DNA of 60,548 bases from CAYTZH01 sp964442285 (GTDB taxonomy: Bacteria; Myxococcota_A; UBA9160; JAFDET01): positions 1 to 60,548 of the forward strand of contig CAYTZH010000032.1 in assembly GCA_964442285.1 (NCBI GenBank), given 5' to 3'. Shown here piece by piece: positions 1-8,046 of the stretch (its first letter is position 1; each line of letters opens with the position of its first letter). The notes below the pieces were generated by a model. That model ran no database searches, was not told the DNA's origin, and saw nothing but the letters and a program-made list of their open reading frames with translations. The translations under genes were made by a program, and so were the position numbers.

Positions 1-224
1 TCGAGATCCACGCCGACGACGTGAAGTGCAGCCACGGCTCGACCATCGGCCAGCTCGACCCGGATGCGCTCTTCTTCCTGCGCGCCCGGGGCATCGGCGA
101 GGACGACGCCCGGGGGCTGCTCACCCGCGCCTTCGCCAGCGAGATCACCGGTCGCATCGGCGTCGAGCCCGTGGCCGCCCGGATCCTGGAGCTGCTCGAG
201 GCCCAGCTCGGGGGGCCGCGATGA
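1..224 (+). CDS. sufD: SufD, Fe-S cluster assembly scaffold subunit (3' end only)
   Basis: C-terminal fragment in the frame that starts at base 3. It reads EIHADDVKCSHGSTIGQLD, the conserved C-terminal core of SufB/SufD proteins, followed by an RARGI-like helix. SufD forms the SufBCD scaffold on which Fe-S clusters are built in the cytosol. The N-terminus lies outside the window. The stop overlaps the start of sufS by ATGA, so the genes are translationally coupled. The order sufD-sufS-sufU-sufT supports SufD rather than SufB; I am sure of the family and fairly sure of the D assignment. Confidence 0.9.
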   Translation, partial: EIHADDVKCSHGSTIGQLDPDALFFLRARGIGEDDARGLLTRAFASEITGRIGVEPVAARILELLEAQLGGPR

Positions 225-1468
225 GCGCCGCACTGCACGCGCCGCGGGCGCCCTACGACGTGGCGGCCATCCGCCGGGACTTTCCGATCCTGCAGCAGGC
301 GATCCACGGCCAGCCCCTGGCCTACCTGGACAATGCCGCCACCTCCCAGAAGCCCCGGGCGGTGATCGACGCCCTGGCCCGCTTCTACGAGCACGACAAC
401 GGCGCGGTGCATCGCGCCGTGCACCAGCTCGGCGAGCGCTCCACGGAGGCTTACGAGGGCGCCCGGGCCACGGTGGCCCGCCTCCTGGGCGCTTCGGGGC
501 CCGGAGAGATCGTCTTCGTCCGCGGCACCACGGAGGCCATCAACCTGGTGGCCGGAAGCTGGGGCCCGGAGAACGTCGGCGCGGACGACGAGATCCTGAT
601 CACCGAGCTCGAGCATCACTCGAACATCGTGCCCTGGCAGCTCCTGTGCGAGCGCGTCGGCGCCCGGCTGCGGGTGGCGCCGATCGACGACCGGGGCCAG
701 GTGATCCTGGAGGAGCTCGAGGCCCGGCTCTCGCCCCGCACCCGGCTCGTGGCCGTGAGCCACGTCTCGAACGCGCTGGGAACGGTGGTGCCGGTGGAGG
801 AGATCGTGGGCCTCGCCCGGCGCCGGGGCGTCCCGGTGCTGGTGGACGGAGCGCAGGCCGCACCCCACATGCCCGTCGACGTGCGCAGCCTGGGCTGCGA
901 CTTCTACGCCTTCTCGGGTCACAAGATCCTGGCGCCGACGGGCATCGGCGTGCTCTGGGCGCGGCGCGAGATCCTCGAGGCCATGCCCCCCTGGCAGGGC
1001 GGCGGCGGGATGATCGCGTCGGTGGGCTTCGACGGCACCACCTATGCCGGCGTGCCGGAGCGCTTCGAGGCGGGCAGCCCCAACACCGGCGGCGCCGTCG
1101 GCCTGGCCGCGGCGATCGACTACATGGCCAAGGTGGGGCCCGACCGGGTGGCGCAGTGGGAGGCGGAGCTGCTGGCCTACGCGACGGGGGCCGTCGCATC
1201 CGTGCCGGGCATCCGGCTGATCGGCACCGCCGAGCAGCGCGCGAGCGTGCTCTCCTTCGTGGTCGACGGCGTCCACGCCCACGACGTGGGCAGCATCCTC
1301 GACCGCGAGGGCGTGGCCGTGCGCGTGGGACACCACTGCGCACAGCCCGTCATGGACCACTTCGGGGTGCCGGCCACCGTCCGCGCCTCCCTGGCCCTCT
1401 ACAACGACCGCTCCGACGTGGACGCCCTGGTGCGCGGGCTCGGGGTGGTGCGGGAGCTCTTCGGATGA
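221..1468 (+). CDS. sufS: SufS, group II cysteine desulfurase
   Basis: PLP enzyme of 415 residues that removes sulfur from L-cysteine as an enzyme persulfide and passes it to SufU for Fe-S assembly. The start YLDNAATSQKP, the ELEHHSNIVPWQ segment, the PLP lysine in FSGHK (about residue 235) and the catalytic cysteine in GHHCAQP (about 373) are all present. The short Cys loop is typical of the SufS group and not of IscS. I chose the ATG at 221 because it overlaps the sufD stop as ATGA; an upstream in-frame start would lie inside sufD. The stop overlaps the sufU start in the same way. Confidence 0.97.
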   Translation: MSAALHAPRAPYDVAAIRRDFPILQQAIHGQPLAYLDNAATSQKPRAVIDALARFYEHDNGAVHRAVHQLGERSTEAYEGARATVARLLGASGPGEIVFVRGTTEAINLVAGSWGPENVGADDEILITELEHHSNIVPWQLLCERVGARLRVAPIDDRGQVILEELEARLSPRTRLVAVSHVSNALGTVVPVEEIVGLARRRGVPVLVDGAQAAPHMPVDVRSLGCDFYAFSGHKILAPTGIGVLWARREILEAMPPWQGGGGMIASVGFDGTTYAGVPERFEAGSPNTGGAVGLAAAIDYMAKVGPDRVAQWEAELLAYATGAVASVPGIRLIGTAEQRASVLSFVVDGVHAHDVGSILDREGVAVRVGHHCAQPVMDHFGVPATVRASLALYNDRSDVDALVRGLGVVRELFG

Positions 1469-1908
1469 GCGAGCTCCGCGAGCTCTACCAGACGGTCATC
1501 CTGGACCACAACCGCAAACCCCGGAACTTCCGCGAGCCCGAATGCGCCAGCCACCGGGCCCACGGCGACAACCCCCTGTGCGGCGACAAGGTCGACGTCT
1601 ACGTGCGCCTCGAGGACGGCGTGATCGCGGACGTGGGATTCCAGGGCTCGGGCTGCGCGATCTCCACCGCCGCGGCCTCGATGATGACCGAGGCGGTGAA
1701 GGGCAAGCCCCTCGACGCGGTGACGGAGATCTTCGAGCGCTACCACGAGATGGTCACGTCGGCGGCACCGGGCGACAGCGCGGAGCTCGGCAAGCTCGCC
1801 GTCTTCGAAGGCGTGCGCGAGTTCCCCATGCGGGTGAAGTGCGCCACCCTGGCCTGGCACACCCTGCGGTCGGCGCTCGCGGGCGGCGACACCGTCAGCA
1901 CGGAGTAG
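1465..1908 (+). CDS. sufU: SufU, zinc-dependent sulfurtransferase
   Basis: Protein of 147 residues that accepts persulfide from SufS. It carries the SufU set of zinc ligands: Cys39 and Asp41 in LCGDKV, Cys64 in SGCAIS and Cys126 in RVKCATLAW. The extra segment between the second and third cysteine, with the GVREFPMRVKC signature, separates SufU from the IscU scaffold. It starts by ATGA overlap with sufS and is followed after 10 bp by sufT. A SufS-SufU pair is common in Gram-positives and several uncultured phyla but uncommon in classical Proteobacteria. Confidence 0.96.
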   Translation: MSELRELYQTVILDHNRKPRNFREPECASHRAHGDNPLCGDKVDVYVRLEDGVIADVGFQGSGCAISTAAASMMTEAVKGKPLDAVTEIFERYHEMVTSAAPGDSAELGKLAVFEGVREFPMRVKCATLAWHTLRSALAGGDTVSTE

Positions 1909-1918
1909 GAGGAACGCC

Positions 1919-2242
1919 ATGAGCGAGGCCGCGGGCGAGACCCCGGATCTCCAGCAGCAGGTGATCGAGGTCCTCAAGACCTGCTACGATCCGGAGATCC
2001 CGGTCGACATCTACGAGCTGGGCCTGATCTACGGGGTCGACGTGGACGGCGACGCCGTGAACGTCACCATGACACTCACCTCCCCCATGTGTCCCGTGGC
2101 CGAATCGCTGCCGCCGGAGGTCGAGGCCAAGGTCGCCGCACTGGACGGCGTGTCCCGGGCGCGGGTCGAGGTGACCTGGGAGCCGCCCTGGAGCCCCGAG
2201 CGGATGTCCGAGGCGGCGCGCCTCGAGCTGGGAATGCTCTGA
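1919..2242 (+). CDS. sufT: SufT-like MIP18/DUF59 Fe-S assembly protein
   Basis: Small protein of 107 residues of the MIP18 (DUF59) family, which assists maturation of Fe-S proteins. The hallmark DPEIPVDIYELGLIY segment (residues 23-37) and TSPMCP (about 60-65, with the conserved cysteine) are intact. A strong AGGAGG ribosome site lies 6-8 nt before the ATG. It is the last gene of the suf operon; the next gene has its own TTG start and Shine-Dalgarno after about 75 bp. Confidence 0.93.
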   Translation: MSEAAGETPDLQQQVIEVLKTCYDPEIPVDIYELGLIYGVDVDGDAVNVTMTLTSPMCPVAESLPPEVEAKVAALDGVSRARVEVTWEPPWSPERMSEAARLELGML

Positions 2243-2316
2243 GCCCAGCGCCGTCGCGCGCGTCGTCGACACCGGACTGGGTGCTATCGTCCCGACCGCA
2301 TCTGCGGAGGACTCCC

Positions 2317-3267
2317 TTGGGCACGAACGCCGGCGCCGACCTCGGGCGCATCCTGATCTCCGGGGCCAACGGCTGCCTCGGCCGGCGGCTGATCCGTCGC
2401 CTCGCCGCCGAGGGTGTTCCCCGGAGCCACGTGCGGGCCCTGGTGCGTTCCGAGCGCGCCGCCGACACCCTGCGCGCGCTTCCCGAGGAGCTCCGGCCCG
2501 AGATCGTGGTCGTCGACTACAACGATGGCCAGGGCCTGGCCGAGGCGGTCGCCGACTGCGACTCCCTGATCCACCTGGTGGGCATCCTGAAGGAGACGGC
2601 CACCACCCGCTACACGGACGCTCACGAGACCACCACCTTCGCGCTGGTGCGCGCGGCGGCGGCGGCGGGCCTTCGCCGCATCGTGTACCTCAGCATCCTC
2701 GGTGCCGACGCCAGCTCCAGGAACGCCTGCCTGCGCTCCAAGGCGAACGCGGAGAACATCCTCCTGCAGGGGAGGGTCCCGGCCACCGTCATCCGCCTCC
2801 CCATGGTTCTCGGCCCCGGCGACGTGGCCTCCGCCGCCCTCCGCGGTCAGGCCAACGCGGGCCTGCTCCCACTCGTGCGGGCGGGCGCCACCCTCGAGCA
2901 GCCCATCGACGCAGACGACGTGGTGGAGGCGGTGCTCCGGGTGCTCCGGCGGGAGGACCTGGGCGGCAAGCTCCTGGAGATGGCCGGGCCGGAGAGCCTG
3001 CCCCATCGCGAGCTGGTGATGCGCGCGTCGTCGCTCTACGGCAGGCGCCCGCGCGTGCTTCGCGTGCCCTACGCCCTGGCGCGTCTGCTGGCCCGCCTCT
3101 GCCAGTGGATCTTCGCCAACCCTCCCTTCACGCCGGCCATGCTGGCCGTGCTCGAGCACGACGATGCCATCGACGCCCAGGCCGCGGCCCGCAGCCTGGG
3201 GATGGAGCTCACCCCCCTCGACGAGACCCTGCGCCGCAGCGTCGGTCCCGAAGCGAGCGTCACTTGA
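2317..3267 (+). CDS. NAD(P)-binding atypical short-chain dehydrogenase (NmrA/NDUFA9-like)
   Basis: Protein of 316 residues with a Rossmann fold. The dinucleotide motif GANGCLG sits at residues 16-22, and a YLSILGA segment replaces the catalytic YxxxK of classical short-chain dehydrogenases, as in NmrA/NDUFA9-like proteins. Such proteins often bind NAD(P)H for a sensing or quinone-linked role; the substrate is unknown. I chose TTG 2317 because GCGGAGG precedes it at good spacing and the protein family begins here. A TATCGT hexamer (2284-2289) may be its -10 element. The stop overlaps the next gene by 4 bp. Confidence 0.85.
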   Translation: MGTNAGADLGRILISGANGCLGRRLIRRLAAEGVPRSHVRALVRSERAADTLRALPEELRPEIVVVDYNDGQGLAEAVADCDSLIHLVGILKETATTRYTDAHETTTFALVRAAAAAGLRRIVYLSILGADASSRNACLRSKANAENILLQGRVPATVIRLPMVLGPGDVASAALRGQANAGLLPLVRAGATLEQPIDADDVVEAVLRVLRREDLGGKLLEMAGPESLPHRELVMRASSLYGRRPRVLRVPYALARLLARLCQWIFANPPFTPAMLAVLEHDDAIDAQAAARSLGMELTPLDETLRRSVGPEASVT

Positions 3268-4256
3268 GCGAAGCCTCCGGCGACGTCACCGAGCTCCCCT
3301 CCAAACGCCGTACCTCGCCGTGGGCACGGATCGTTCCCTGGGCCATCACCGCCGCCTGCTTCGCCTATCTCTACGTGAGGATCGACGGCGCCGCGGCGCG
3401 CCAGGGCAGCTCGTTCGTCCCCTATCTGGTGGGCGTGTTCGAGAGCGTGAGCTGGACCCGCTGGCTCGCCCTGATGATTCCCTACTCGTTCTTCTTCTTC
3501 CTGATCGATACGGCGGTGCTCTGGCGGGTGGTGAACTGGTTCAACGCCCGCGTGAGATACCTGGACCTGCTGCCGGTCCGGGCCAGCACCTACATCCTCT
3601 CGATCCTGAACGAGCAGGTCGGCAAGGGGGCCATGGCCCTCTACCTGAACCGACGGGACGGCGTGCCCGGCTGGCAGGTCGGCTCGAGCATGCTCTTCAT
3701 CATCGGCTGTGAGCTGCTCTACCTGGCCCTGTGGGCCAACATCGGCCTGGCCATCAGCGGCGACGCCCTCCCCGAGGTGTTCGGCATCCTGCCGCTGATC
3801 GGCCTGGTCTTCGCCGCGATCTTCGCCGTGCACCTGCTCTACTTCTCCGGACGGATCTTCCCCGGCTCGACGCTGCGCGATCGCGACATCCTCATGGCCT
3901 TCCGCAAGGCCTCGTTCTGGAACTACCTGGGCGTGATCGTGATCCGCTCGCCGGCGCTGATCGCGGCGGCGTTCGTCTACTCGGGTGCACTCCATCTGTT
4001 CGGCGTCGAGGTCTCGGTGCTCGAGATGCTGGGCTACCTGCCGGTGATCTTCGCCGGCGCGGCCTTCCCGGGTCCCATGCGCAGCGTGGCCATCACCCTG
4101 TGGGTGACGCTCTTCCCGGAGAACGCGGGCGAGCTGGCAGCCTTCGGCCTCGTACAGCACAACTTCTTCATCTTCTTCAACGCGGCGATCGGCCTGCTCT
4201 TCCTGCGGCGGGCCAACCGCGAGCTCTTCGGCGGCGCCCGCCCGACGCCCGCCTAG
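3264..4256 (+). CDS. Multi-pass membrane protein of unknown function
   Basis: Protein of 330 residues with roughly seven to eight hydrophobic segments (for example near residues 20-40, 55-85, 130-160, 165-190 and 215-310). The layout loosely resembles the flippase-like LPG-synthase/AglD membrane family, but I do not see a diagnostic motif, so no function is assigned. It starts at a TTG that overlaps the stop of the NAD(P)-binding gene (TTGA), so the two are probably translated together. The spacing of 21 bp to the next gene suggests a three-gene transcript. Confidence 0.8.
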   Translation: MSEASGDVTELPSKRRTSPWARIVPWAITAACFAYLYVRIDGAAARQGSSFVPYLVGVFESVSWTRWLALMIPYSFFFFLIDTAVLWRVVNWFNARVRYLDLLPVRASTYILSILNEQVGKGAMALYLNRRDGVPGWQVGSSMLFIIGCELLYLALWANIGLAISGDALPEVFGILPLIGLVFAAIFAVHLLYFSGRIFPGSTLRDRDILMAFRKASFWNYLGVIVIRSPALIAAAFVYSGALHLFGVEVSVLEMLGYLPVIFAGAAFPGPMRSVAITLWVTLFPENAGELAAFGLVQHNFFIFFNAAIGLLFLRRANRELFGGARPTPA

Positions 4257-4277
4257 GGCGGCCCGCCGCACCGGGCC

Positions 4278-5213
4278 GTGATCGCGCCGCCCCGCCTGGA
4301 CCCTGCCCGAAGGGTCGCCGTGCGCCTGGGCGACGCCGGGTTCTGGCGGCCCTACGTGGAGGAGGTGCTGGCGCGCCACGACCTTCCCGCGCCCCGCGCC
4401 ACGCCCACGCCCGGATTCAACCCCACCTACCCCACCTTTCTCGTCGACGACCGGGTGGTGAAGCTCTTCGGCGGTCTCCCGGCGGCGCGCGAGTGCCACG
4501 CCGGCGAGCGGGCGGCCCTGGCCGCCGTGGGTGCCGATCCGGCGCTGGCCGCGCCCCGCCTGCTCGCGGAAGGTGTGCTCTTCGAAGGGCGGGAGGACGA
4601 CTGGCCCTACCTCGTACAGACCCGCGTGTCGGGCCTGGCCTGGCGCGAGGCGGCGCTTCCGCCGGCATCCCGGCGTTCCGTCGCGGCGAGCCTGGGCGAG
4701 CAGGTCCGCCGCCTGCACGCCCTGTCGCCGCCGGCGGCGCTGCCCCGCGACCGCGGCCCGGCGGCGGACGTCGCGGCGGCCGCGGCCCGCAGCTCCCTGC
4801 CGCCCCACCTCGTCGCCCAGGTCGACACCTTCCTCGCCCGGCTCGCGCCCTTCGACCCGGTCTTCGTCCACGGGGACCTGACGGCGGCCCACGTCTTCGT
4901 GGACGGCGGGCGCCTCGTCGGGATCATCGACTGGGGCGACGCGCGGGCGAGCGATCGCCACTACGAGCTGATCCAGCCCTACCGCGATCTCTTCGGCAGC
5001 GACACGGACCTGTTCCACCGCTTCCTGGAGGCGTGCGACTGGCCCATCGGCCCGTCGTTCGCGGAGCGATCCCTGGGCCTGGCCCTCCAGCGCCAGGCGA
5101 TCGGTCTCGCCCAGCACCACAGCATGGACGTCTTCGAGCCCATCGCGGCCCGGCTCCGCCTCGACGAGACCGCGACCCTCGAGGAGCTCGCGGGGGTGCT
5201 CTTCGGGGCCTAG
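4278..5213 (+). CDS. Aminoglycoside-phosphotransferase-fold kinase
   Basis: Protein of 311 residues with the protein-kinase-like APH fold. The catalytic loop reads VHGDLTAAHVFV (His198, Asp200) and the metal-binding segment IIDWGDA follows at about residue 218. The family phosphorylates small hydroxylated molecules; the substrate here cannot be told from sequence. It starts at GTG 4278, the first start after the upstream stop. The 3' end carries an 18-bp tandem duplication: its TAG lies in the first copy and the stop of the opposing gene lies in the second. Confidence 0.88.
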   Translation: MIAPPRLDPARRVAVRLGDAGFWRPYVEEVLARHDLPAPRATPTPGFNPTYPTFLVDDRVVKLFGGLPAARECHAGERAALAAVGADPALAAPRLLAEGVLFEGREDDWPYLVQTRVSGLAWREAALPPASRRSVAASLGEQVRRLHALSPPAALPRDRGPAADVAAAAARSSLPPHLVAQVDTFLARLAPFDPVFVHGDLTAAHVFVDGGRLVGIIDWGDARASDRHYELIQPYRDLFGSDTDLFHRFLEACDWPIGPSFAERSLGLALQRQAIGLAQHHSMDVFEPIAARLRLDETATLEELAGVLFGA

Positions 5214-5242
5214 GGAGCGGGACGTGCCTAGGGAGCGGGACG
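5208..5242. repeat. 18-bp tandem duplication carrying both convergent stop codons
   Basis: GCCTAGGGAGCGGGACG occurs at 5208-5224 and again at 5226-5242. The CTAG in copy one ends the kinase gene (plus strand) and the CTAG in copy two ends the phosphatidyltransferase gene (minus strand). The simplest history is one shared CTAG that was duplicated. Confidence 0.95.
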
Positions 5243-5803
5243 CAGGAGGGCGAGGGCGCGATCGAGCATCGACGCCAGGGTCGTCCCCACGAGCGCCCAG
5301 CCCAGGAGCCGCAGCAGCTCCGGGCCCGGCCAGCCCACGCAGAGGGCGTCGCGGATCACGGGAATCCCGACCAGCACGAAGTAGGCCACCCCGTTCCAGC
5401 GACCCAGGGAGCTCCCGCGCAGCGGGCGTCCGGCCAGGGCGCGGGAGTCGAGCGCGTACTGCAGGAAGGCCGCCGCGACCAGCACCGGCAGCACGGCGGG
5501 AACCGTCCCGAGGGCGGCCAGCGCGGCGAGCGCGGTGGAGCAGAAGAGGGCATCGGTGGCGTGGTCGAGCAGCCCGCCCAGGGCGCTGGTCTCGCCGCGG
5601 CGCCGCGCCAGGGCCCCGTCGGCGAAGTCGGTAGCGACCGCCAGGGCGAAGAGCACCCCGGCCGCACCGTCGGCCCCGTGCAGCACGCAGAAGGCCACGA
5701 GCGGGGCGCAGGCCAGCCGCACCGCCGTGAGGCCGTTGGCCGGCGTGAGCCAGCGGCCACCCTCGCGGGCGCCGCGCGCGGGGCGGGCGCTGCGTTCGCT
5801 CAT
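5228..5803 (-). CDS. CDP-alcohol phosphatidyltransferase family membrane enzyme
   Basis: Protein of 191 residues with about five membrane segments. The full CDP-alcohol phosphotransferase motif D-x2-DG-x2-AR-x8-G-x3-D-x3-D is present at residues 59-84 (Asp59, Asp62, Gly76, Asp80, Asp84). The family makes phospholipids by displacing CMP from CDP-diacylglycerol (PgsA, PssA) or transfers onto inositol or choline; the acceptor is not determined by sequence. TATCGT (minus strand, 5819-5814) lies 10 nt before the ATG, so the message may be leaderless. Confidence 0.92.
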   Translation of the reverse strand: MSERSARPARGAREGGRWLTPANGLTAVRLACAPLVAFCVLHGADGAAGVLFALAVATDFADGALARRRGETSALGGLLDHATDALFCSTALAALAALGTVPAVLPVLVAAAFLQYALDSRALAGRPLRGSSLGRWNGVAYFVLVGIPVIRDALCVGWPGPELLRLLGWALVGTTLASMLDRALALLRPAP

Positions 5804-5856
5804 CGACCCGCGGACGATACCAGGTACCTTTCACGCGCGATCCGGGAGGGATCAGC

Positions 5857-6219
5857 ATGGGCAGGATCTCGAAGACACGGCGGCCCCGCTGGGTCGCGGG
5901 GGCGGGCTTCGGCGGGCTGGGCCTGGCGCTTGGTCTCGCGGCCTGCTCGGGCGGAGCCGAGCTCTCCGACGCGGCCCGGCGCGGCCGCGGCGTCTACGCC
6001 GCCAACTGCACCGCCTGTCACGCCGCGAATCCCGCAGCAGACGGTCCGCTCGGGCCGGCAGTGGCGGGCTCGTCCCGCGAGCTCCTGGAGGCGCGGTTGG
6101 TGCACGGCACCTACCCGCCGGGCTACACCCCCAAGCGCGAGACGGCCGTGATGGCGGCCCTTCCCCACCTGGCCGACTCGATCGACGACCTCGCCGCCTA
6201 CCTCCAGGAGGTCGAGTAG
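5857..6219 (+). CDS. Lipoprotein-anchored class I cytochrome c
   Basis: Protein of 120 residues. A signal peptide ends in the lipobox LAAC (Cys30), and one haem site CTACH sits at residues 51-55 with a likely distal Met near residue 100. It should be a periplasm-facing, lipid-anchored monohaem electron carrier. A GGAGGG site precedes the ATG at 5857. It converges on a PuuD-type membrane protein; full-length PuuD urate oxidases carry just such a cytochrome c domain at their C-terminus, so this may be the missing domain as a separate gene (inference). Confidence 0.9.
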   Translation: MGRISKTRRPRWVAGAGFGGLGLALGLAACSGGAELSDAARRGRGVYAANCTACHAANPAADGPLGPAVAGSSRELLEARLVHGTYPPGYTPKRETAVMAALPHLADSIDDLAAYLQEVE

Positions 6220-6241
6220 GCGGCTGCCGAAGCTCGCGGTC

Positions 6242-6946
6242 CTACAGGATGACGACGCCCACGACGTAGAGCAGCACCGTCAGGCCGAGCCCGCCGTGGA
6301 TCGTGCCCGACACGCTCGTCAGCATCTTCTGGCTGGGGGATCCTGGCTTCAGAAATGCGCCGTTGTACTCGACGGCCGCCATGATGATCAGCGCGACGAT
6401 CCAGTAGAGCACGTCGGCGCCGCCCGTCATCGTGGTGAAATGGCTCGCCGCCCCCATGAAGAAGAGCATGGGAATCGAGAACAAGGTGTTGGTCCGGGAG
6501 GCCATGCCGGCCCGAGCGCCGCGACCGGCCGCCTCCGGGTTCGGCTCGCCGCCGCCCGCGACCGTCTCCGCGTTGGCGATCACCACCTTCTGGGCGGGCC
6601 AGATCACGAACCAGACGTTGTACCACATGAGTGTACCCATGAGTCCGCCGGTCAGGATCTTGGTCATGTAGGCATCACCGAGGCCCACGCCCTGGTGGAG
6701 CTTGGTGAGCACGATGGTCCAGCCCGAGAGAAAGGTGAACATGGCGCCCCAGCGGAACCACCACAGGGCGTTGGGCACGAGGCCGCGGGTCATGGCGCTC
6801 TTGGCCTGCCCCCCGAGCTCGCTGCCGAAGAAGGGCGTCTGGATGAAGTTGAAGTAGTAGAGCACGCCGATCCAGGTGACCCCCGCGAGAAAGTGCAGCC
6901 AGCGCAACAGCATCTGGTAGCCCTCGAGGGTGGTGACGATCTCCAT
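6242..6946 (-). CDS. PuuD-type (urate oxidase N-terminal domain) membrane protein
   Basis: Protein of 234 residues matching the membrane domain of PuuD, with WLHFLAGVTWIGVLYYFNF near the N-terminus (His17) and about seven membrane helices, including ALWWFRWGAMFTFLSGW. PuuD oxidises urate and passes electrons to a fused cytochrome c; this protein stops before that domain. The activity is therefore uncertain. AAGGAGG precedes the ATG at 6946. A TACAAT hexamer (minus strand 7051-7046) could start a leader of about 95 nt containing three 20-bp repeats. Confidence 0.85.
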   Translation of the reverse strand: MEIVTTLEGYQMLLRWLHFLAGVTWIGVLYYFNFIQTPFFGSELGGQAKSAMTRGLVPNALWWFRWGAMFTFLSGWTIVLTKLHQGVGLGDAYMTKILTGGLMGTLMWYNVWFVIWPAQKVVIANAETVAGGGEPNPEAAGRGARAGMASRTNTLFSIPMLFFMGAASHFTTMTGGADVLYWIVALIIMAAVEYNGAFLKPGSPSQKMLTSVSGTIHGGLGLTVLLYVVGVVIL

Positions 6947-6960
6947 CCGAAGCCTCCTTC

Positions 6961-7020
6961 GAGCCGCGCGGGCGGCCTTCTAGCCGCGCGGGCGGCCTTC
7001 TAGCCGCACGGGCGGCGTTC
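6961..7020. repeat. Three tandem 20-bp units upstream of the PuuD-type gene
   Basis: Units start at 6961, 6981 and 7001. The first two differ only in the first base, and the third has two further changes. Each later unit begins inside a TTCTAGCC step. They lie between the probable -10 element at 7046-7051 and the ribosome site, so they would be transcribed as the leader. Confidence 0.95.
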
Positions 7021-7063
7021 GTTTCCCCAGCGGGATGCGGGCCCCATTGTATCGGCGTCGGAA

Positions 7064-7083
7064 CAAAAAACAGCCGCTCGGCA
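7064..7083 (-). terminator. Short intrinsic terminator after the exonuclease gene
   Basis: Read on the minus strand, a compact GC hairpin (GCCGAGCGGC, 7082-7073) is followed by TGTTTTTTG. The stem is only about 4 bp, so strength is uncertain. It lies just downstream of the exonuclease stop at 7122. Confidence 0.45.
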
Positions 7084-7121
7084 CGCGAAGGTCGAGGAGT
7101 TTTCCCCTCGTTGATTGATCG

Positions 7122-8015
7122 TCATTCCGCGCCGAGAGCGCGCCGGGCGATGCCCTCCCAGCCGAGCCGCCCGAACAGGGCCTGCGCCGCGGCCCGGTCC
7201 GGCTCCCGGCGCGCCAGGTCACCGACCCGGGCCGACACCCCGGGCACCGTCCGCACCGCGGTCGCCAGGTCGCGGCTGCGGCATGCCCGCTCGCGGTGCT
7301 CGGCCACGCGCGCGGCCAGCCGCGTCGCGCCGCGGATGCCGAGCCCCGCCCAGGCGTCGGGATCCTCGGGGATGGCCTCGATGGAATCAAACGCCGCTAG
7401 CAGCTGGCTGGCGGTCTTGGGCCCCACGCCCGGCACGCCGGGCAGGCTGTCGACCGCATCGCCCATGAGCCCGAGGTACTCCGGGATCCGGGCGGGCTCG
7501 ACGCCGAAGCGCGCCCGCACCCCGAGGGCATCGAGGGTCCGGCCCCGGGCGTCGTCGTGCAGCACCACGCTCCCGTCCTCCGCGACGAGCTGGGCCAGAT
7601 CCTTGTCCGAGCTCACCACCACCACCCGGGCCGCCGGCGCGAGCTGGGTGGCGAGGGTGGCCAGCACGTCATCGGCCTCGTAGTCCTCCCGCTCGAAGGT
7701 GGCGACGCCCAGGGCCCGGGCCGCCTCGCGACACAGGCCGAACTGGGGCTCCAGGTCGACCGGCGCGTCGGTTCGATCGGCCTTGTAGCCCGGGTCGAGG
7801 TCGTTCCGGAAGCTGGTCAGGGCGTGGTCGAAGGCGATGGCCAGGTGGCTCGGCCGGCGCTCGCCGAGGTAGCGCAGCAGGGTGTTGGTGAAGCCGTAGG
7901 CCGCGTGGGTGGGCGTCCCGTCCGGCGCCTCCATGGACGGGAGCGCGTAGTAGGCCCGGAAGATCCAGACGTGGCCGTCCACCAGATGCACCGTGGGCTT
8001 CGCGCCGGCCGCCAT
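7122..8015 (-). CDS. 5'-3' exonuclease (PolA N-terminal/FEN-like)
   Basis: Stand-alone exonuclease of 297 residues. Metal-binding acidic residues are visible in HLVDGHVWIFRAYYALP (Asp13), AFDHALTSFRN, YEADDVLATLA and SSDKDLAQLV, followed by the DNA-binding helix-hairpin-helix LPGVPGVGPKTASQLL. It lacks polymerase domains, so it probably trims flaps or RNA primers beside a full PolA. I chose ATG 8015 over upstream ATG codons because TATGCT ends 6 nt before it and would itself be inside any longer gene. It is divergent from the VOC gene with only 31 bp between them. Confidence 0.92.
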   Translation of the reverse strand: MAAGAKPTVHLVDGHVWIFRAYYALPSMEAPDGTPTHAAYGFTNTLLRYLGERRPSHLAIAFDHALTSFRNDLDPGYKADRTDAPVDLEPQFGLCREAARALGVATFEREDYEADDVLATLATQLAPAARVVVVSSDKDLAQLVAEDGSVVLHDDARGRTLDALGVRARFGVEPARIPEYLGLMGDAVDSLPGVPGVGPKTASQLLAAFDSIEAIPEDPDAWAGLGIRGATRLAARVAEHRERACRSRDLATAVRTVPGVSARVGDLARREPDRAAAQALFGRLGWEGIARRALGAE

Positions 8016-8046
8016 GGACGCAGCATAGCCGTGGTACGCTGGGCCC

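Noticed and set aside
3069..5858. Very long minus-strand open frame (929 codons).
   Set aside because: It is the antisense shadow of well-supported genes on the plus strand (and, at its start, out of frame with the real phosphatidyltransferase), a common effect at high GC.
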